A DNA stretch of 64,000 nt from Nephrocerus scutellatus (taxonomy: Eukaryota; Arthropoda; Insecta; Diptera; Pipunculidae): positions 79,659,375 to 79,723,374 of the forward strand of contig OX352765.1 in NCBI GenBank assembly GCA_947095585.1, read 5' to 3'. Below the pieces are notes generated by a model. It saw only the letters and a program-made list of their open reading frames with translations. It did no database searches and was not told where the DNA came from. The translations under genes were made by a program, and so were the position numbers. Positions 21,735 to 31,200 of the stretch are shown piece by piece (the first letter of the stretch is position 1; each line of letters starts with the position of its first letter).

Positions 21735-22215
21735 AAGATTCGCAAGACTCTTCGATCTCCTTAAGCTGGGTGACTCCGCGGTCCTCTTCTTTGTAAGCAG
21801 AATATTCTTTTCCTACCTTTTCTTGGGTCGATAAGCTTCCCTCGCTGTCCTTGTTTTGCACTGCAGCCGGCAGTTGCTTGCTTTTCTTATCTTGTTTCTT
21901 GTTTCGATCGCAAGATTCTTCGATCTCCTTGAGCTGGTGAATGCGTCTACGGTCTTTTTTCTACGAAGGATATACATCTCCTCCCTTCTCCTAGCTCGAT
22001 ACTCTACCATCTTGTTTCGATCGCGAGACTCTTCGCTCTCCTTGAGCTGGGTGAATACGTTTGCGCTTTTTTTTCCATGCAGGATATTCATCTCCTCCTT
22101 TCTCCTAGATCGATACTGTTTCGTCCTTATTTTGCGTTGCAGACAGCTGTTGCTTGGCTTTCTTATAAAACCTTCGGATGTTGTTTCGATCGCGAGACTC
22201 TTTGATCTCCTGAGG
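21735..22215. repeat. Four-unit imperfect repeat inside the mariner
   Basis: The motif TTTCGATCGCAAGATTCTTC followed by GATCTCCTTGAGCTGG recurs near 21,740 (degenerate), 21,901, 22,014 and 22,184, so spacing is uneven (about 160, 113 and 170 bp). Each unit continues with a similar TTTCTCCTAG(A/C)TCGATAC or TTGGGTCGATAAGC element. On the minus strand the units read as Lys/Glu/Arg-rich peptides of the type QLKE(I/S)EES(R/C)DRNK. The source is unknown. Confidence 0.65.
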
Positions 22216-22725
22216 TAAGCTGATTGACTGCGTATGACTTAGTTTTGTGCTGCAGCGTTTTCACATGAGCATCTTCTGTCTCTTTTCCCGGTATACGCAT
22301 ATATCATCATACCACTCTTCCTTTCTTCTTTGGGGTGGCTGGTAACATACGTGTTGTTTTCAGGTATACCTCTTTGATGATGTCGTGACACTGGGACCAC
22401 TAGTTTCAGGTGTCTGGTGAATGTACAGTAAACAGTTTCTCCCTTAGTCGTTATCTGCTTCTTCTTAGTCGAGTCAAGTTGGCAGCCGCTACAAGAAACG
22501 CTCAAACCATTTATCGAAACACTTTTTCCAGTCCGAAGATGATAGCTCCAAAACATGGTTTTTGAATGCTTCTACCGCTTCTTCAGGCGTTGTACACGCA
22601 TCTTATCTTTGAGTGTTGTGAACCGGAAGAAGTCATTGGGTGCCACGTCGGGACTGTAAGGCGGATGACCTATCAATTTGATCGTTTGAGTGCTCAAATA
22701 CTCGCTTGTTTGATGTGATGTGTGT

Positions 22726-22739
22726 GAGCTCGAACTATA
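22726..22739. repeat. Target-site duplication of nested SINE, left copy
   Basis: GAGCTCGAACTATA, repeated with one mismatch at 23,008-23,021. It brackets the SINE within the mariner transposase. Confidence 0.85.
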
Positions 22740-23007
22740 ATCATAATATTCGGCGCGACAGACCATTGCGGTCCAAGGCCTAGCTTCTCGCAACCATTTG
22801 TGTTGAGCATGTATATTTTTGCACACAAATGGAAGGAACCAACAATTTAAGGCCGGATCCGAACGGCGAATTGAGAAACTTTCCGTGACAAGTTATTACG
22901 CTCGAAACGTTTGTAACCCATTCGGAATGAAAAATACTTTTGGTGTTACTGAGATTTGAACCACGAACCCCCTGCTCAGTAGCCATGCTCATTTCCACTG
23001 AGCCACG
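22740..23007 (-). mobile_element. tRNA-derived SINE nested in mariner transposase
   Basis: A 268-bp insertion flanked by 14-bp duplications. On the minus strand it begins with a tRNA-like head: CTCCGTGGCTCAGTGG contains an A-box-like TGGCTCAGTGG, and about 35 nt further GGTTCAAATCTC fits a B box. This implies RNA polymerase III transcription. A unique body follows (TTATTACGCTCG region near 22,895 in plus orientation), then a conserved 3' part ending in ATTATGATTAT. The 3' part is shared with 6,350-6,470 and the 5' part with 18,985-19,165. The parent tRNA cannot be named with confidence; the partner LINE is also unknown. Confidence 0.8.
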
Positions 23008-23021
23008 GAGCTTGAACTATA
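23008..23021. repeat. Target-site duplication of nested SINE, right copy
   Basis: GAGCTTGAACTATA, differing from the left copy at one base. Confidence 0.85.
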
Positions 23022-23600
23022 GATTCGCCGTTTTTGGTTGTTTTCTCTCAATTTTTTGAAAACCTTAGGCAAACAAATTGTCGTATACCAAGCTGAATTG
23101 ACTGAATTTGATTTTCAAGAGCCACAGTAGCCACATGACCGGTTTTTGTGAATAAACACGCCCATTTGCTTCACAACGCTCCGAGCTCGCACAACTTTTG
23201 TTGGATTTTCTTCGAATTGGAAGACCCAATCAGTCGATAACCCTTTTCTTTCCGGCTCATATGCAAATATCCATGACTCATCGCCTGTCACGATCTTGTA
23301 TACGTTTTTGGGAGTACCTTCAATGAATTTTTGAAGCTTTTGGCGGCACCAATCAACACGAACCTTTTTTTGTACGTCTGTCAAAAAATGTGTAATCCAA
23401 AGTGCACATAGCTTCCGCACCTTTAAATGTTCAGGTGAGATCGTATATACCCTGGTGCTACTAATGCCTAGGTATGCCTCGATTTTCCCATAAGTCACAT
23501 AACGATCCTCTTCAATCAGTTTTCTAACAGCATCGATGTTTTCTGGCAAAACAGCTATTTTTTAGTATTAGCATTTTTTTAAGTATTTATGGCACCCTAT

Positions 23601-23965
23601 GTAAACTTTTCTAAGTTTTTGAGCTTTATAGTGTACTTAAAAATATTTTGAGGTACAGGTAAAACACAATCCTATCATCACAAATGTTACTCGTTATTTC
23701 TTTAAAGCGAACTTATAATTTTTTAGTCTTACGAAGTTTCATTGCATCTCAAAATCATGTCTTCGTTGAGGTAACTTGACAAACTATGCTATATCGAGAG
23801 GGATATGGCCTACTTTCAATAAACGGTGAAGTAGTCCAAGGTAAAATAATGGTCTTTTCCAAACTAGGATAAACCTCAGCGTGATCAAGGTTCAACTTCA
23901 CAAAACAAATTTATTTTTCCTACTCATCAAGCTTAGTCCAATCTTTATTCTTCATATCTTTTAAA
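23601..23965. other. Stretch without a recognisable gene
   Basis: AT-rich spacer between the mariner end and the family X insertion. Nothing recognisable. Confidence 0.35.
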
Positions 23966-23976
23966 TCATATAGGAG
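23966..23976. repeat. Target-site duplication of family X insertion, left copy
   Basis: TCATATAGGAG, an exact match to 26,759-26,769. The bases before it are AAA, so the true duplication may be 1-3 bp longer and merge with the poly(A) tail on the right. Confidence 0.9.
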
Positions 23977-23977
23977 G

Positions 23978-26671
23978 AAAGTAAGAAAACTCTTCAACTC
24001 TGCTAAACGCACGAAGAGCTGGGACGAATATAAGTCCGCCCTTACAGAGTATAACTCTGAATTAAGACGATCTAAGCGGGCCACGTGGAGGAAGTGCTGC
24101 GAAAATATCGCTGAACTGCCTGCAGCTGCGAGAATCCACAAGGCACTCGTTAAAGATCAGACAAATACTGTGGGTCTGTTGAAAAAGTACGACGGTACCT
24201 ACACGATGGACCGGGAAGACACACTGAAAACACTTCTAAATGTTCATTTCCCCGGCTCGTACAACAGTGTACCACACACAAACTCGAACACGATTGACCG
24301 AAGGGTTAGCATCGCTAGTAGAACCAATAGTTTATCTGGTAAGATATTTGCCTCAGATAAGGTTAGATGGGCAGTAGGCTCCTTCAAACCATTCAAAGCC
24401 CCTGGGGGGGATGGCATCTTTCCCGCTCTTCTACAGAAGGCGATCGATGCTATCCTTCCAATCTTAATTTTATTATTTAGAGCTAGCTACAACTGGGGGT
24501 ACATCCCGATCGCCTGGAGACAGGTAAACGTGATTTTTATCCCCAAACCAGGCAATAGGCCTAGCGAGCTACCTAAATCATACAGACCTATCAGTCTAAC
24601 ATCGTTTGTCCTGAAAATCATGGAGAGACTCATCGATGTTCATATTAGAGGCAGACTAGAGATATCTGCTCCTCTGCACTCAAGCCAGTATGCATATAGA
24701 AAAGGCAAAAGCACAGAAGGTGCCCTCCACTATCTGGTTAAAAAGATAGAAGGAACTTTTAGATCCAAGGAGGTTGCTTTGTGTGCATTTCTGGACATTG
24801 AAGGCGCCTTCGATAACACTGGCTATGACTCTATAGAGAGAGCTATTAGTCATAAGGGTATCGAAACCTCGACCAATCAATGGATTAGGGCTATGCTCGA
24901 GAGTCGAGATATCACATCTTCCTCAGGAGGAGTGTCAGTGTCTGTGACCGCAGTCAAGGGATGCCCCCAAGGAGGTGTCCTCTCTCCCCTTCTGTGGTCA
25001 ATGGTCATAGACGATCTCTTGGCCAATCTACACAGATTAGGCTACACTGCCATAGGCTACGCTGACGACCTGGCAATTATAATAAGAGGCAAACACTGCA
25101 AGACTATCTCTGCTGTCATGCAATGTGCGCTTTTAACAGTTTTAGACTGGTGCAGCAGGGAAGGGTTATCCATCAATCCTTGCAAGACGGTTCTAGTGCC
25201 TTTTACTAAAAGAATATTGATTGACTTAAATCCAATCATCATTAAAGGCACCACTCTTACGTATTCCAGCGAGGTCAAATACCTCGGAGTTATCCTTGAC
25301 AAAAGACTTAACTGGAATGCTCATATTAAGTCTGCTACTAAACGTGCTACAAGGGCCCTATGGGCCTGCAGGAGACTTTACGGCAGTACTTGGGGCCTCA
25401 ATCCTAAGATGATACATTGGATTTACACGTTGATGGTGAGACCCATAATCTCGTATGCGGCCATAATATGGTGGCCCAAAGCACTCGAGCGTAAAACGGC
25501 AAACGAGCTTCAGAAGCTCCAAAGGATTGCCTGTTTAGGTATTACAGGTGCTATGCGTACCTGCCCAACGACAGCATTAGAAGCTATCGTAGGTCTTTCG
25601 CCCCTTCAGGCATTCATTAGGAAGACGGCCGCTAGATGCGCTATTAAGCTACAACTAGAATTTAAGTATAAACCAGGCGACCTTGTGGGACACCTGAGTA
25701 TTCTCAACTCAATTCCCGAAAGAGACATGTTCTGCACAATACCGGACGTTATGGTCAGGGAGTACTGTTTCGGAAGGTTATTTGAAGTTGAGGTCTCAGA
25801 CCGCGCAAGCTGGTCAAACGGTGCTCCGACACTAGACAATAATGGACTGGTGTGGTTCACTGACGGATCTAAGATGGAATCGGGAGTCGGAGCCGGTGTC
25901 TATGGACCTAATACAAGGGTCTCGATACCAATGGGAGACAGTCCAACGGTCTTCCAAGCCGAACTCCATGCCATAGAGATCTGTGCCAGGTTAAACCTTA
26001 GCAAAGGCGTTAAAGGCGTTAGAATATATATTTATTCAGACAGTCAGGCAGCAATTAAAGCTCTATCGTCCAACTCGATGGACTCTTTAACAGTAAAAAG
26101 CTGCTACGAAGCGTTGCAATCTCTGGCCAGACACAACAGGGTTAAGCTTGGTTGGGTACCAGGTCATCGAGGTATCGCAGGCAACGAAGCCGCAGATGAA
26201 CTAGCTAGAGCAGGTTCGGAGGCTGCATTCATAGGACCTGAACCTTTTTGTGGCGTCAACTGGTGTGCCGCCACGAAGGTGATAAATAGTTGGGAGGGCG
26301 AACTTCGTCTGGCTCATTGGGCTAACACCCCAGGGCTTAGGCAATCCAAACAACTGATCAGACCCTATACATATAAAGAAATCCTTAACTTAGACAAAGG
26401 TAGCATTAGGAAACTAGCCGGTTTTCTTACAGGCCACTGTGGCCTTAGATATCATCTTAACAAAATAGGTGTGGGCTCTCAAACAGAATGCAGATTCTGT
26501 GCAGAGGATGAGGAGTCATCCGAACATGTTCTCTGCGTTTGCCCAGCACTTATTTGGTTAAGGAAACGCATCTTCCATAAGGAAATATGCTCAACAGTGG
26601 AGTTGAAGAACTCTGCTACTAACGATATATTATCTTTCATCAGGAAGGTAGTATGTCTATTAGACAACTAA
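23978..26671 (+). CDS. Family X ORF2 fragment: reverse transcriptase - RNase H - CCHC
   Basis: A frame of 897 residues that is open from the truncation point; it has no start codon of its own, because the true ORF2 start is in the missing 5' part. Residues 1-75 are the basic pre-RT linker (RTKSWDEYKSALTEYNSELR). RT fingers: SYRPISLTSFVLKIMERLID. Palm: FLDIEGAFDN (motif A), GCPQGGVLSPLLW (motif B) and YADD at 25,058-25,069. Thumb: YLGVILDKRLNWNAH and MVRPIISYAAIIWWPKALE. RNase H has all four acidic residues: TDGSKME (D629), AELHA (E662), SDSQA (D688) and EAADELAR (D740). Near the C-terminus is a Cys/His cluster, CRFCAEDEESSEHVLCVC. Domain order and RNase H point to the LOA/I/R1 group. No internal stop, so the insertion is recent, but without an endonuclease it cannot retrotranspose on its own. 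Confidence 0.93.
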   Translation, partial: KVRKLFNSAKRTKSWDEYKSALTEYNSELRRSKRATWRKCCENIAELPAAARIHKALVKDQTNTVGLLKKYDGTYTMDREDTLKTLLNVHFPGSYNSVPHTNSNTIDRRVSIASRTNSLSGKIFASDKVRWAVGSFKPFKAPGGDGIFPALLQKAIDAILPILILLFRASYNWGYIPIAWRQVNVIFIPKPGNRPSELPKSYRPISLTSFVLKIMERLIDVHIRGRLEISAPLHSSQYAYRKGKSTEGALHYLVKKIEGTFRSKEVALCAFLDIEGAFDNTGYDSIERAISHKGIETSTNQWIRAMLESRDITSSSGGVSVSVTAVKGCPQGGVLSPLLWSMVIDDLLANLHRLGYTAIGYADDLAIIIRGKHCKTISAVMQCALLTVLDWCSREGLSINPCKTVLVPFTKRILIDLNPIIIKGTTLTYSSEVKYLGVILDKRLNWNAHIKSATKRATRALWACRRLYGSTWGLNPKMIHWIYTLMVRPIISYAAIIWWPKALERKTANELQKLQRIACLGITGAMRTCPTTALEAIVGLSPLQAFIRKTAARCAIKLQLEFKYKPGDLVGHLSILNSIPERDMFCTIPDVMVREYCFGRLFEVEVSDRASWSNGAPTLDNNGLVWFTDGSKMESGVGAGVYGPNTRVSIPMGDSPTVFQAELHAIEICARLNLSKGVKGVRIYIYSDSQAAIKALSSNSMDSLTVKSCYEALQSLARHNRVKLGWVPGHRGIAGNEAADELARAGSEAAFIGPEPFCGVNWCAATKVINSWEGELRLAHWANTPGLRQSKQLIRPYTYKEILNLDKGSIRKLAGFLTGHCGLRYHLNKIGVGSQTECRFCAEDEESSEHVLCVCPALIWLRKRIFHKEICSTVELKNSATNDILSFIRKVVCLLDN

Positions 26672-26734
26672 TGCCCTATCGATACAATAGATCTTTCTGG
26701 TCGCGGTGTCAGTCACTTGGACTAGGGTCTACAC

Positions 26735-26758
26735 AAAAAAAAAAAAAAAAAAAAAAAA
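26735..26758 (+). other. Poly(A) tail of family X copy 1
   Basis: Twenty-four uninterrupted A residues after CTACAC, immediately before the right target-site duplication. Confidence 0.95.
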
Positions 26759-26769
26759 TCATATAGGAG
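26759..26769. repeat. Target-site duplication of family X insertion, right copy
   Basis: TCATATAGGAG, identical to 23,966-23,976. Confidence 0.9.
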
Positions 26770-27219
26770 CGTCAAACGATAGGAGCTTAGTCGGGCTGAA
26801 TGTAACCCCAGTAAAGTGTTGGTCTGATAGAGCATGATAAATAATCCTGTACAGTGCGAAGATATGCAGGAGAGTAAGTACAGCAGAAGATTAGTCAAAC
26901 AGATTGTGCATCGGATAATATGCAGGTCTGGACGTTGCAAAGAGATATAGGAGCGTAATTCGAGCGATGCCTGATAGACAGTGTAGAAACGATTTTCGAT
27001 ACCGATAACGATGCAGGCAGTAAATTGCTATAAAATACAAGGGTTAACTTGAAGCTAACCAAGCACTTGCGGCTGGAGTTTGTACCCGTAATACCTGCTG
27101 TTTAGCCACTTCATTAAACAATAAAAAATCTGAGAAGCGTTAGGAACTGAACTGCGAAATGAATGGTTTTCATTTTACCATGGCGTAATCCAGTCAGCAA
27201 AAGAAATGCTGTGGTTTCT

Positions 27220-27600
27220 TCTTCATTAATGACGTCCTTTGCTACTATGGCCAATAGTATGATAGGTGTATAGTGTAGTTGTAGTCGGTCTTTGGTAAAG
27301 CCTTCAATTTGCAGTTAGCTAACTATTAAGCAACTCATCAAAGTGCTCCTATTATCGTTTGAGCATAACTCAATTTACCATTTGTGTCTTGTAGTACGTG
27401 CAACGGGATGTACGTTCCATCGTTCGGAGTACATTTTGGTACAACTTCCACGCCTACATCGGTCTGGTTTCTTTCGTACATGAACTAACTCTATTTAGAT
27501 ATTTTGTAAGCTCTTTATAGCGTTTGCCATCAAATCAGCTTTTTGTTCAATGCTATCAACTTCCTTTGATTATGCGTTTAAGGCTCGAATCTCTTAGAAA
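27220..27600 (-). pseudogene. RTE1-like pre-RT linker fragment
   Basis: Aligns with 17,190-17,430 of RTE1 copy a in the same orientation: GCAACTCATCAAAGTGCTCC against GCAACTCATTAAAGTGACC, GTGCAACGGGATGTACGTTC against GTGCAACGCGGTGTATATG, and GGTACAACTTCCACGCCT against TTGTAGAACTTCCGGGCCT. No frame survives. The 450 bp before it (26,770-27,219) hold nothing recognisable apart from a TE-like AGGAGCGT repetition. Confidence 0.5.
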
Positions 27601-27637
27601 TATGTTTCGTCGATTATTTTTTCTTTTATTGTATATA

Positions 27638-28941
27638 ACGGGTGTTTTTTTAAGAGGTTGCCGATTTTTTTTTTGAATAAACCACATATAAAATTATGAA
27701 ATGACCAAAATTTTTTTTTATTTGGTAGATAATTTTTTGGCATTTAACATTTAAACACAATTTCTGGCATATGGCTACCACGACTATTTTTCACAAATGT
27801 CATTCTGGAGGTCCAATTTTCCAGCACTTTTTCAAGCATTTGAGGGCGTATGTCAGCAATGACACGTTGAATATTGGTTTCCAAAGCGTCAATCGATTGA
27901 GGTTTATCCACATAAACCAATGACTTCACGTATCCCCACAAAAAGTAATCGAGTGGCGTCAAATCGCACGAACGCGGAGGCCAATTCACCGGACCATTTC
28001 TCGAAATAATGTTGTCGTTGAAAGTTTCTTTCAATAAGTCGATTGTTTCACGTGCTGTATGGCAAGTGGCACCATCTTGTTGAAACCACATTTCATCCAT
28101 ATCCATATCTTCAAGATTTGACAACAAAAACTCATTTAACATGGTTCTGTATCGATTTCCATTCACGGTAACGCGTCGTCCTTCCTCATTTTTAAAGAAA
28201 TATGGACCGATGATCCCACCAGCCCATAGACCGCACCAAACAGTACATTTATCAGGATGCATTGGTAATTCTTGAACGGCGTGTGGATTATCTTTGCTCC
28301 AAATGCGACAATTTTGTTTGTTGACGTATCCATTTAACAAAAAATGCGCCTCATCACTGAAGAGAATTTTACGGTAAAAAAATGGATCTTCGTTCAATTG
28401 ATTTAACGACCAATCACTGAATTCACGGCGCAAACGATGGTCGTGTGGCTTTAATTCTTGCACCAATTGAATTTTGTATGGCACCAAACCCAAATCTTTA
28501 CGTAAAATTTTCCATAAAGTCGATGGACAAAGTCCAATTTGCTGAGCACGACGACGAATCGATAAATTGTCGTTTTCTTCGACACTGGCCTCAACGACAG
28601 CAATATTTTCTTCTGTACGAACTCTTCTCATTCTTGTCGGTGGCTTGGCATCCAAAAGAGTGAATGTAGACCGAAATTTGGTAATTACGTTCTTTATGGT
28701 GGTCTCTGACGGACGATTATGTGCACCATAAAATTCACGAAGTGCTCTATAAACATTTTTAATTAAACACTGATTTTGAAAATAAATTTCCACGATTTGA
28801 AAACGTTGTTCTGGAGTTAACCTATTCATAATGATTTGCCAAACAATACTGAGTAGAAATGCCACTTTGAGCTGTCAAAACAACTGTCATAAAATAAAAC
28901 GACATCTATCGGAAAAACAAACCTCCTAAAAAAACACCCTT
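27638..28941 (-). mobile_element. Complete DD41D Tc1/mariner-superfamily transposon
   Basis: A 1,304-bp element bounded by TA dinucleotides (27,636-27,637 and 28,942-28,943). The terminal inverted repeats begin ACGGGTGTTTTTTTAAGAGG (left) and, on the complementary strand, AAGGGTGTTTTTTTAGGAGG (right), differing at 2 of the first 22 positions. It contains one intact transposase gene and short UTRs. Two deletion derivatives sit ~8 kb upstream. Intact frame, near-identical ends and local derivatives indicate recent activity. Confidence 0.93.
27744..28829 (-). CDS. DD41D transposase, intact
   Basis: A 361-residue transposase that would bind the element ends and perform cut-and-paste into TA sites. 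Start chosen at MNRLTPEQRFQIVEIYF (28,829); an upstream in-frame ATG at 28,865 would add 12 residues, but the MITE copies keep sequence exactly around the 28,829 ATG. N-terminal HTH pair: residues ~1-55 (QNQCLIKNVYRALREFYGAH) and ~85-125 (LSIRRRAQQIGLCPSTLWKI). Catalytic core: ILFSDEAHF (first Asp), WFQQDGATCHTA (second Asp), RSCDLTPLDYFLWGYVKS (third Asp in PLDYF). I count 41 residues between the second and third Asp, hence DD41D, a spacing reported for rosa/VISITOR-type elements. Length is normal for the group. No stop or frameshift seen; function is untested. Confidence 0.95.
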   Translation of the reverse strand: MNRLTPEQRFQIVEIYFQNQCLIKNVYRALREFYGAHNRPSETTIKNVITKFRSTFTLLDAKPPTRMRRVRTEENIAVVEASVEENDNLSIRRRAQQIGLCPSTLWKILRKDLGLVPYKIQLVQELKPHDHRLRREFSDWSLNQLNEDPFFYRKILFSDEAHFLLNGYVNKQNCRIWSKDNPHAVQELPMHPDKCTVWCGLWAGGIIGPYFFKNEEGRRVTVNGNRYRTMLNEFLLSNLEDMDMDEMWFQQDGATCHTARETIDLLKETFNDNIISRNGPVNWPPRSCDLTPLDYFLWGYVKSLVYVDKPQSIDALETNIQRVIADIRPQMLEKVLENWTSRMTFVKNSRGSHMPEIVFKC

Positions 28942-28944
28942 TAT

Positions 28945-29540
28945 ATGTATAAATGCTGAAGTTCCAGATATACCCAACAATAAGAAACTTTAAGATGTCT
29001 TTACGTAGCCTTAGAATTAGTCAGATCTAATAATCACAGTATTTCTGAGTTTGTTAGTGTAAACGGTCGGTATATATTGGCTCCAATAACTTTTCAGCCT
29101 GCTGTGAGTCATATTACGTTACCATAGCTGCTTCTCATCTCTTGCGAAGTGCTGACTTCAATCTGATTCGCGAATCCTGATCTTCTCTGGAAAGTAATGC
29201 TATAACATATATGGTAGGCTTCCGCTGCTTCTGTCAGCGGTCTATCTAATTGCGAGTGGTATAATCAAATGGTATTGTTTTGTAGAAAGGTACTGCCAAC
29301 CAAATAAACTTTTAATGCCATTTTTATGACCCTTTGTTCAATTTGTTATTGTGTAAGCTATGAGTATCAGTGTCAATATTTGAATACTGGCTCATATTCT
29401 GAGTTCATATCTTCCAGAATGACTTACATCATATTGAAGGAAGTCATGGACTTACACATCCAGCACCAGTAGGCATAGAAATTCGTATAATGCAAAAGCC
29501 GATAGCTTGCTTATTTACTAATATCCTATATATCCAAGGG
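28945..29540. other. Stretch without a recognisable gene
   Basis: AT-rich with no long ORF and no motif recognised. Confidence 0.35.
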
Positions 29541-29542
29541 CC

Positions 29543-31200
29543 TATACTAAGCGTACGCGCCATCGCATACGGTTCCTGGCAATGAGATTCAGCTCTCTCC
29601 AACTCTTCCCTAATTGTCGTGCCTCTTCCTCAACTATTCTGCGCCATGTATTTCACGGCCGATCCGTTCTTCTACAATCTTGATATAACGCCTTTTCGGA
29701 GTGTATGACCAATCCACAGCCCCTTCCGTTATTGCATGGTTGTGCCTATTGGTTCCTGACCCGTTTTCTTGTAAAGATGTTCGTCAGAGATATGGTTAGG
29801 ACAGAAAACCCTTAAGATGTTCCGTAGGCACCTACTTACGAACGTTTGTAATATTTTTGAGTTAGTAGCGGTAACCTTTCAAGTGCTGCACCCATACAAC
29901 AGCACTAATTCAATATTTGAACGGAACAGTCGTAGCTTCATGTTTAAGCTGATCGCATTTCTTCGCCACATTCTAAACACTTTGCTTTGCCGATTCGGTT
30001 GAAAATGTCCTGTTCAGTTCCATTTTCGGTCGAGACAATACTGCCAAGATATTGAAAACTCTCTACTCTCTCTACCGGTTGTCCTGCAATGTTTACTTGA
30101 GTTTTTGAGTTATTGCCGAGGTTGATGATTTTGATTTTGGCAGTATTGATCTTCAAACCCACAACATTTGCACCCCTTTCGTAGTCCAGATGATGAGTTA
30201 AGATGTTAGAGTCGAACGAATTCCTTGGTTTCCAGCAGCAGCTTTACCGCGCACAGAACATCGCTATAGTATCGGCGATAGAATGCAACCTGGTCAAACC
30301 CCACTTAGGATCTCGAATTCCTCTGACAGCTTTCCTCTATACAGCGCATGACATTTAGAGCCATCATAGGTTGCTTTAATAATAGCTATTAGTTTATCGG
30401 GTATACCCCTCCTGCGCAAGGCAAGTCAGATAAACTGTCTGTTGACACTGTCAAACGCCTTCTCAAAATCTATGAACAGCAGGTGTAGCGGTGACCGGAA
30501 TTCAACGCGCTGTTCAATAATGATCTGCATGATCTGTATGTTGTCGATACAGGAGAATCCAGTGCGGAAGCCTGCTTGTTCGGCATCGGGTGTATTGTCC
30601 AGATGTTTCTTAATGCGCTAAAGTACTACTTTTGCTATTACCTTTGCAAGTGCTGCAAGAACGAAAAAGCCTCTCCAGTTTCCGCACTCCTTAAGACATT
30701 TTTAGAAAGCTTGACAATCGTTCCCTACTTCAGCTCGTCCAGGAAACTTTCTGACAACAAAGCTCTTTTTACAAGAGGATATAAAAGCTCTGGTGATGAC
30801 GTTGGAGCGGCACGCAGAACCTCTGCGGGTATACCATCTAGTCCTACCAACCTGTTGCTCTTTAGCGCGGAAGCGATCTTGTCTTTGCTGGGAGTTGAGG
30901 AGTGAATTCGGGAAATTGTTACTTCCAGGAGCTCCGTTTGATTTGGGTGCATATTTTATATATATATAAAATGCTCTAAAACGAGTACAACACCATCTAG
31001 GCCTTTCACCGGATGTTGGCTAGAGAGCTGACCACCTGTCAGCTCTTTGGTGATTCTGTAAACGGTTCTGCTATCGTACCTGCTCGCTGCTTCCTCTGCT
31101 TCTAAGGCAAGGGTGTTAATATATTTACGTTTGTCACATTTTACACTACGCTGCACTTCATTCAGTGTAAGTCCTTTCCTTGGAGAGAAGAGCCTCTCAT
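29543..31200 (-). pseudogene. Second RTE-like non-LTR family (RTE2), degenerate
   Basis: Minus strand, right to left. Linker (30,956-31,156): CDKRKYINTLALEAEEAASR and YDSRTVYRITKELTGGQ. RT fingers (30,725-30,952): SALKSNRLVGLDGIPAEVLR. Palm start (30,400-30,590): AGFRTGFSCID-type block and LHLLFIDFEKAFDSV, ending near GVRPGC-like sequence. After a gap, NTAKIKIINLG and VESFQYLGSIVSTENGTEQD (29,944-30,162). The C-terminus near 29,560 reads SWRELNLIAGNRMRWR followed by a stop. The frame is broken many times and the YADD region is not intact. It differs from RTE1 in the finger and C-terminal blocks. Confidence 0.75.

Larger units (their letters stand above)
22489..23549 (-). pseudogene. Mariner-family transposase, broken and interrupted by a SINE
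   Basis: A cut-and-paste transposase remnant. The visible N-terminus starts in the second helix-turn-helix (IDAVRKLIEEDRYVTYGKIE, then AYLGIS); the first HTH, about 60 residues, is missing. First catalytic Asp in IVTGDESWIFAYEPE, followed by WVFQFEENPTKVVRARS. A frameshift follows GVF near 23,155; the WYTTICLPKVFKKLRENN block is in another frame. The HHDNA segment with the second catalytic Asp is not found, and a SINE sits at this point. After the SINE: HTSHQTSEYLSTQTIKLIGH and PPYSPDVAPNDFF with the third Asp, then KNHVLELSSSDWKKCFDKWF and a stop at 22,489. The spacing and PDxAPNDFF motif fit mariner (DD34D); the subfamily is not assigned. Confidence 0.85.
21655..23600 (-). mobile_element. 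Decayed mariner-type transposon with nested SINE and extra repeat cassette
   Basis: The right end, GGGTGCCATAAATACTTAA read on the minus strand from 23,598, and the left end GAGGGGTGCCGTAAAAGTTT at 21,655 agree at about 14 of 20 positions and both adjoin TA, so they may be the terminal inverted repeats. Between them, on the minus strand, lie a broken transposase (22,489-23,549), a SINE inserted in the transposase, and ~830 bp beyond the transposase stop where a mariner would normally have only a short 3' UTR. The left boundary is the least certain part. Confidence 0.5.
23977..26758 (+). mobile_element. Young 5'-truncated LOA/I-type non-LTR retrotransposon, family X, copy 1
   Basis: A 2,782-bp insertion bounded by a perfect 11-bp target-site duplication and a 24-A tail (26,735-26,758). 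It starts inside ORF2 just before the RT, so ORF1 and the endonuclease are missing, as is usual when reverse transcription stops early. The coding part is open to its natural stop at 26,671, and the 3' UTR is only ~63 bp. Two much older copies of the same family lie at 56.6-60.5 kb, sharing the 3' UTR motif GATACAATAGA. Confidence 0.95.

Noticed and set aside
22981..23010. A functional tRNA gene
   Set aside because: A and B box-like sequences are present, but the acceptor stem does not close and the sequence continues into a SINE body with TSDs.
26770..27219. AGGAGCG-type repetition as a further TSD or second insertion
   Set aside because: Short matches (ATAGGAGC / ATAGGAGCG) recur, but no tail, terminus or protein supports another element.
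28445..28663. 72-codon plus-strand frame inside the DD41D transposase
   Set aside because: It is the antisense shadow of an intact transposase.
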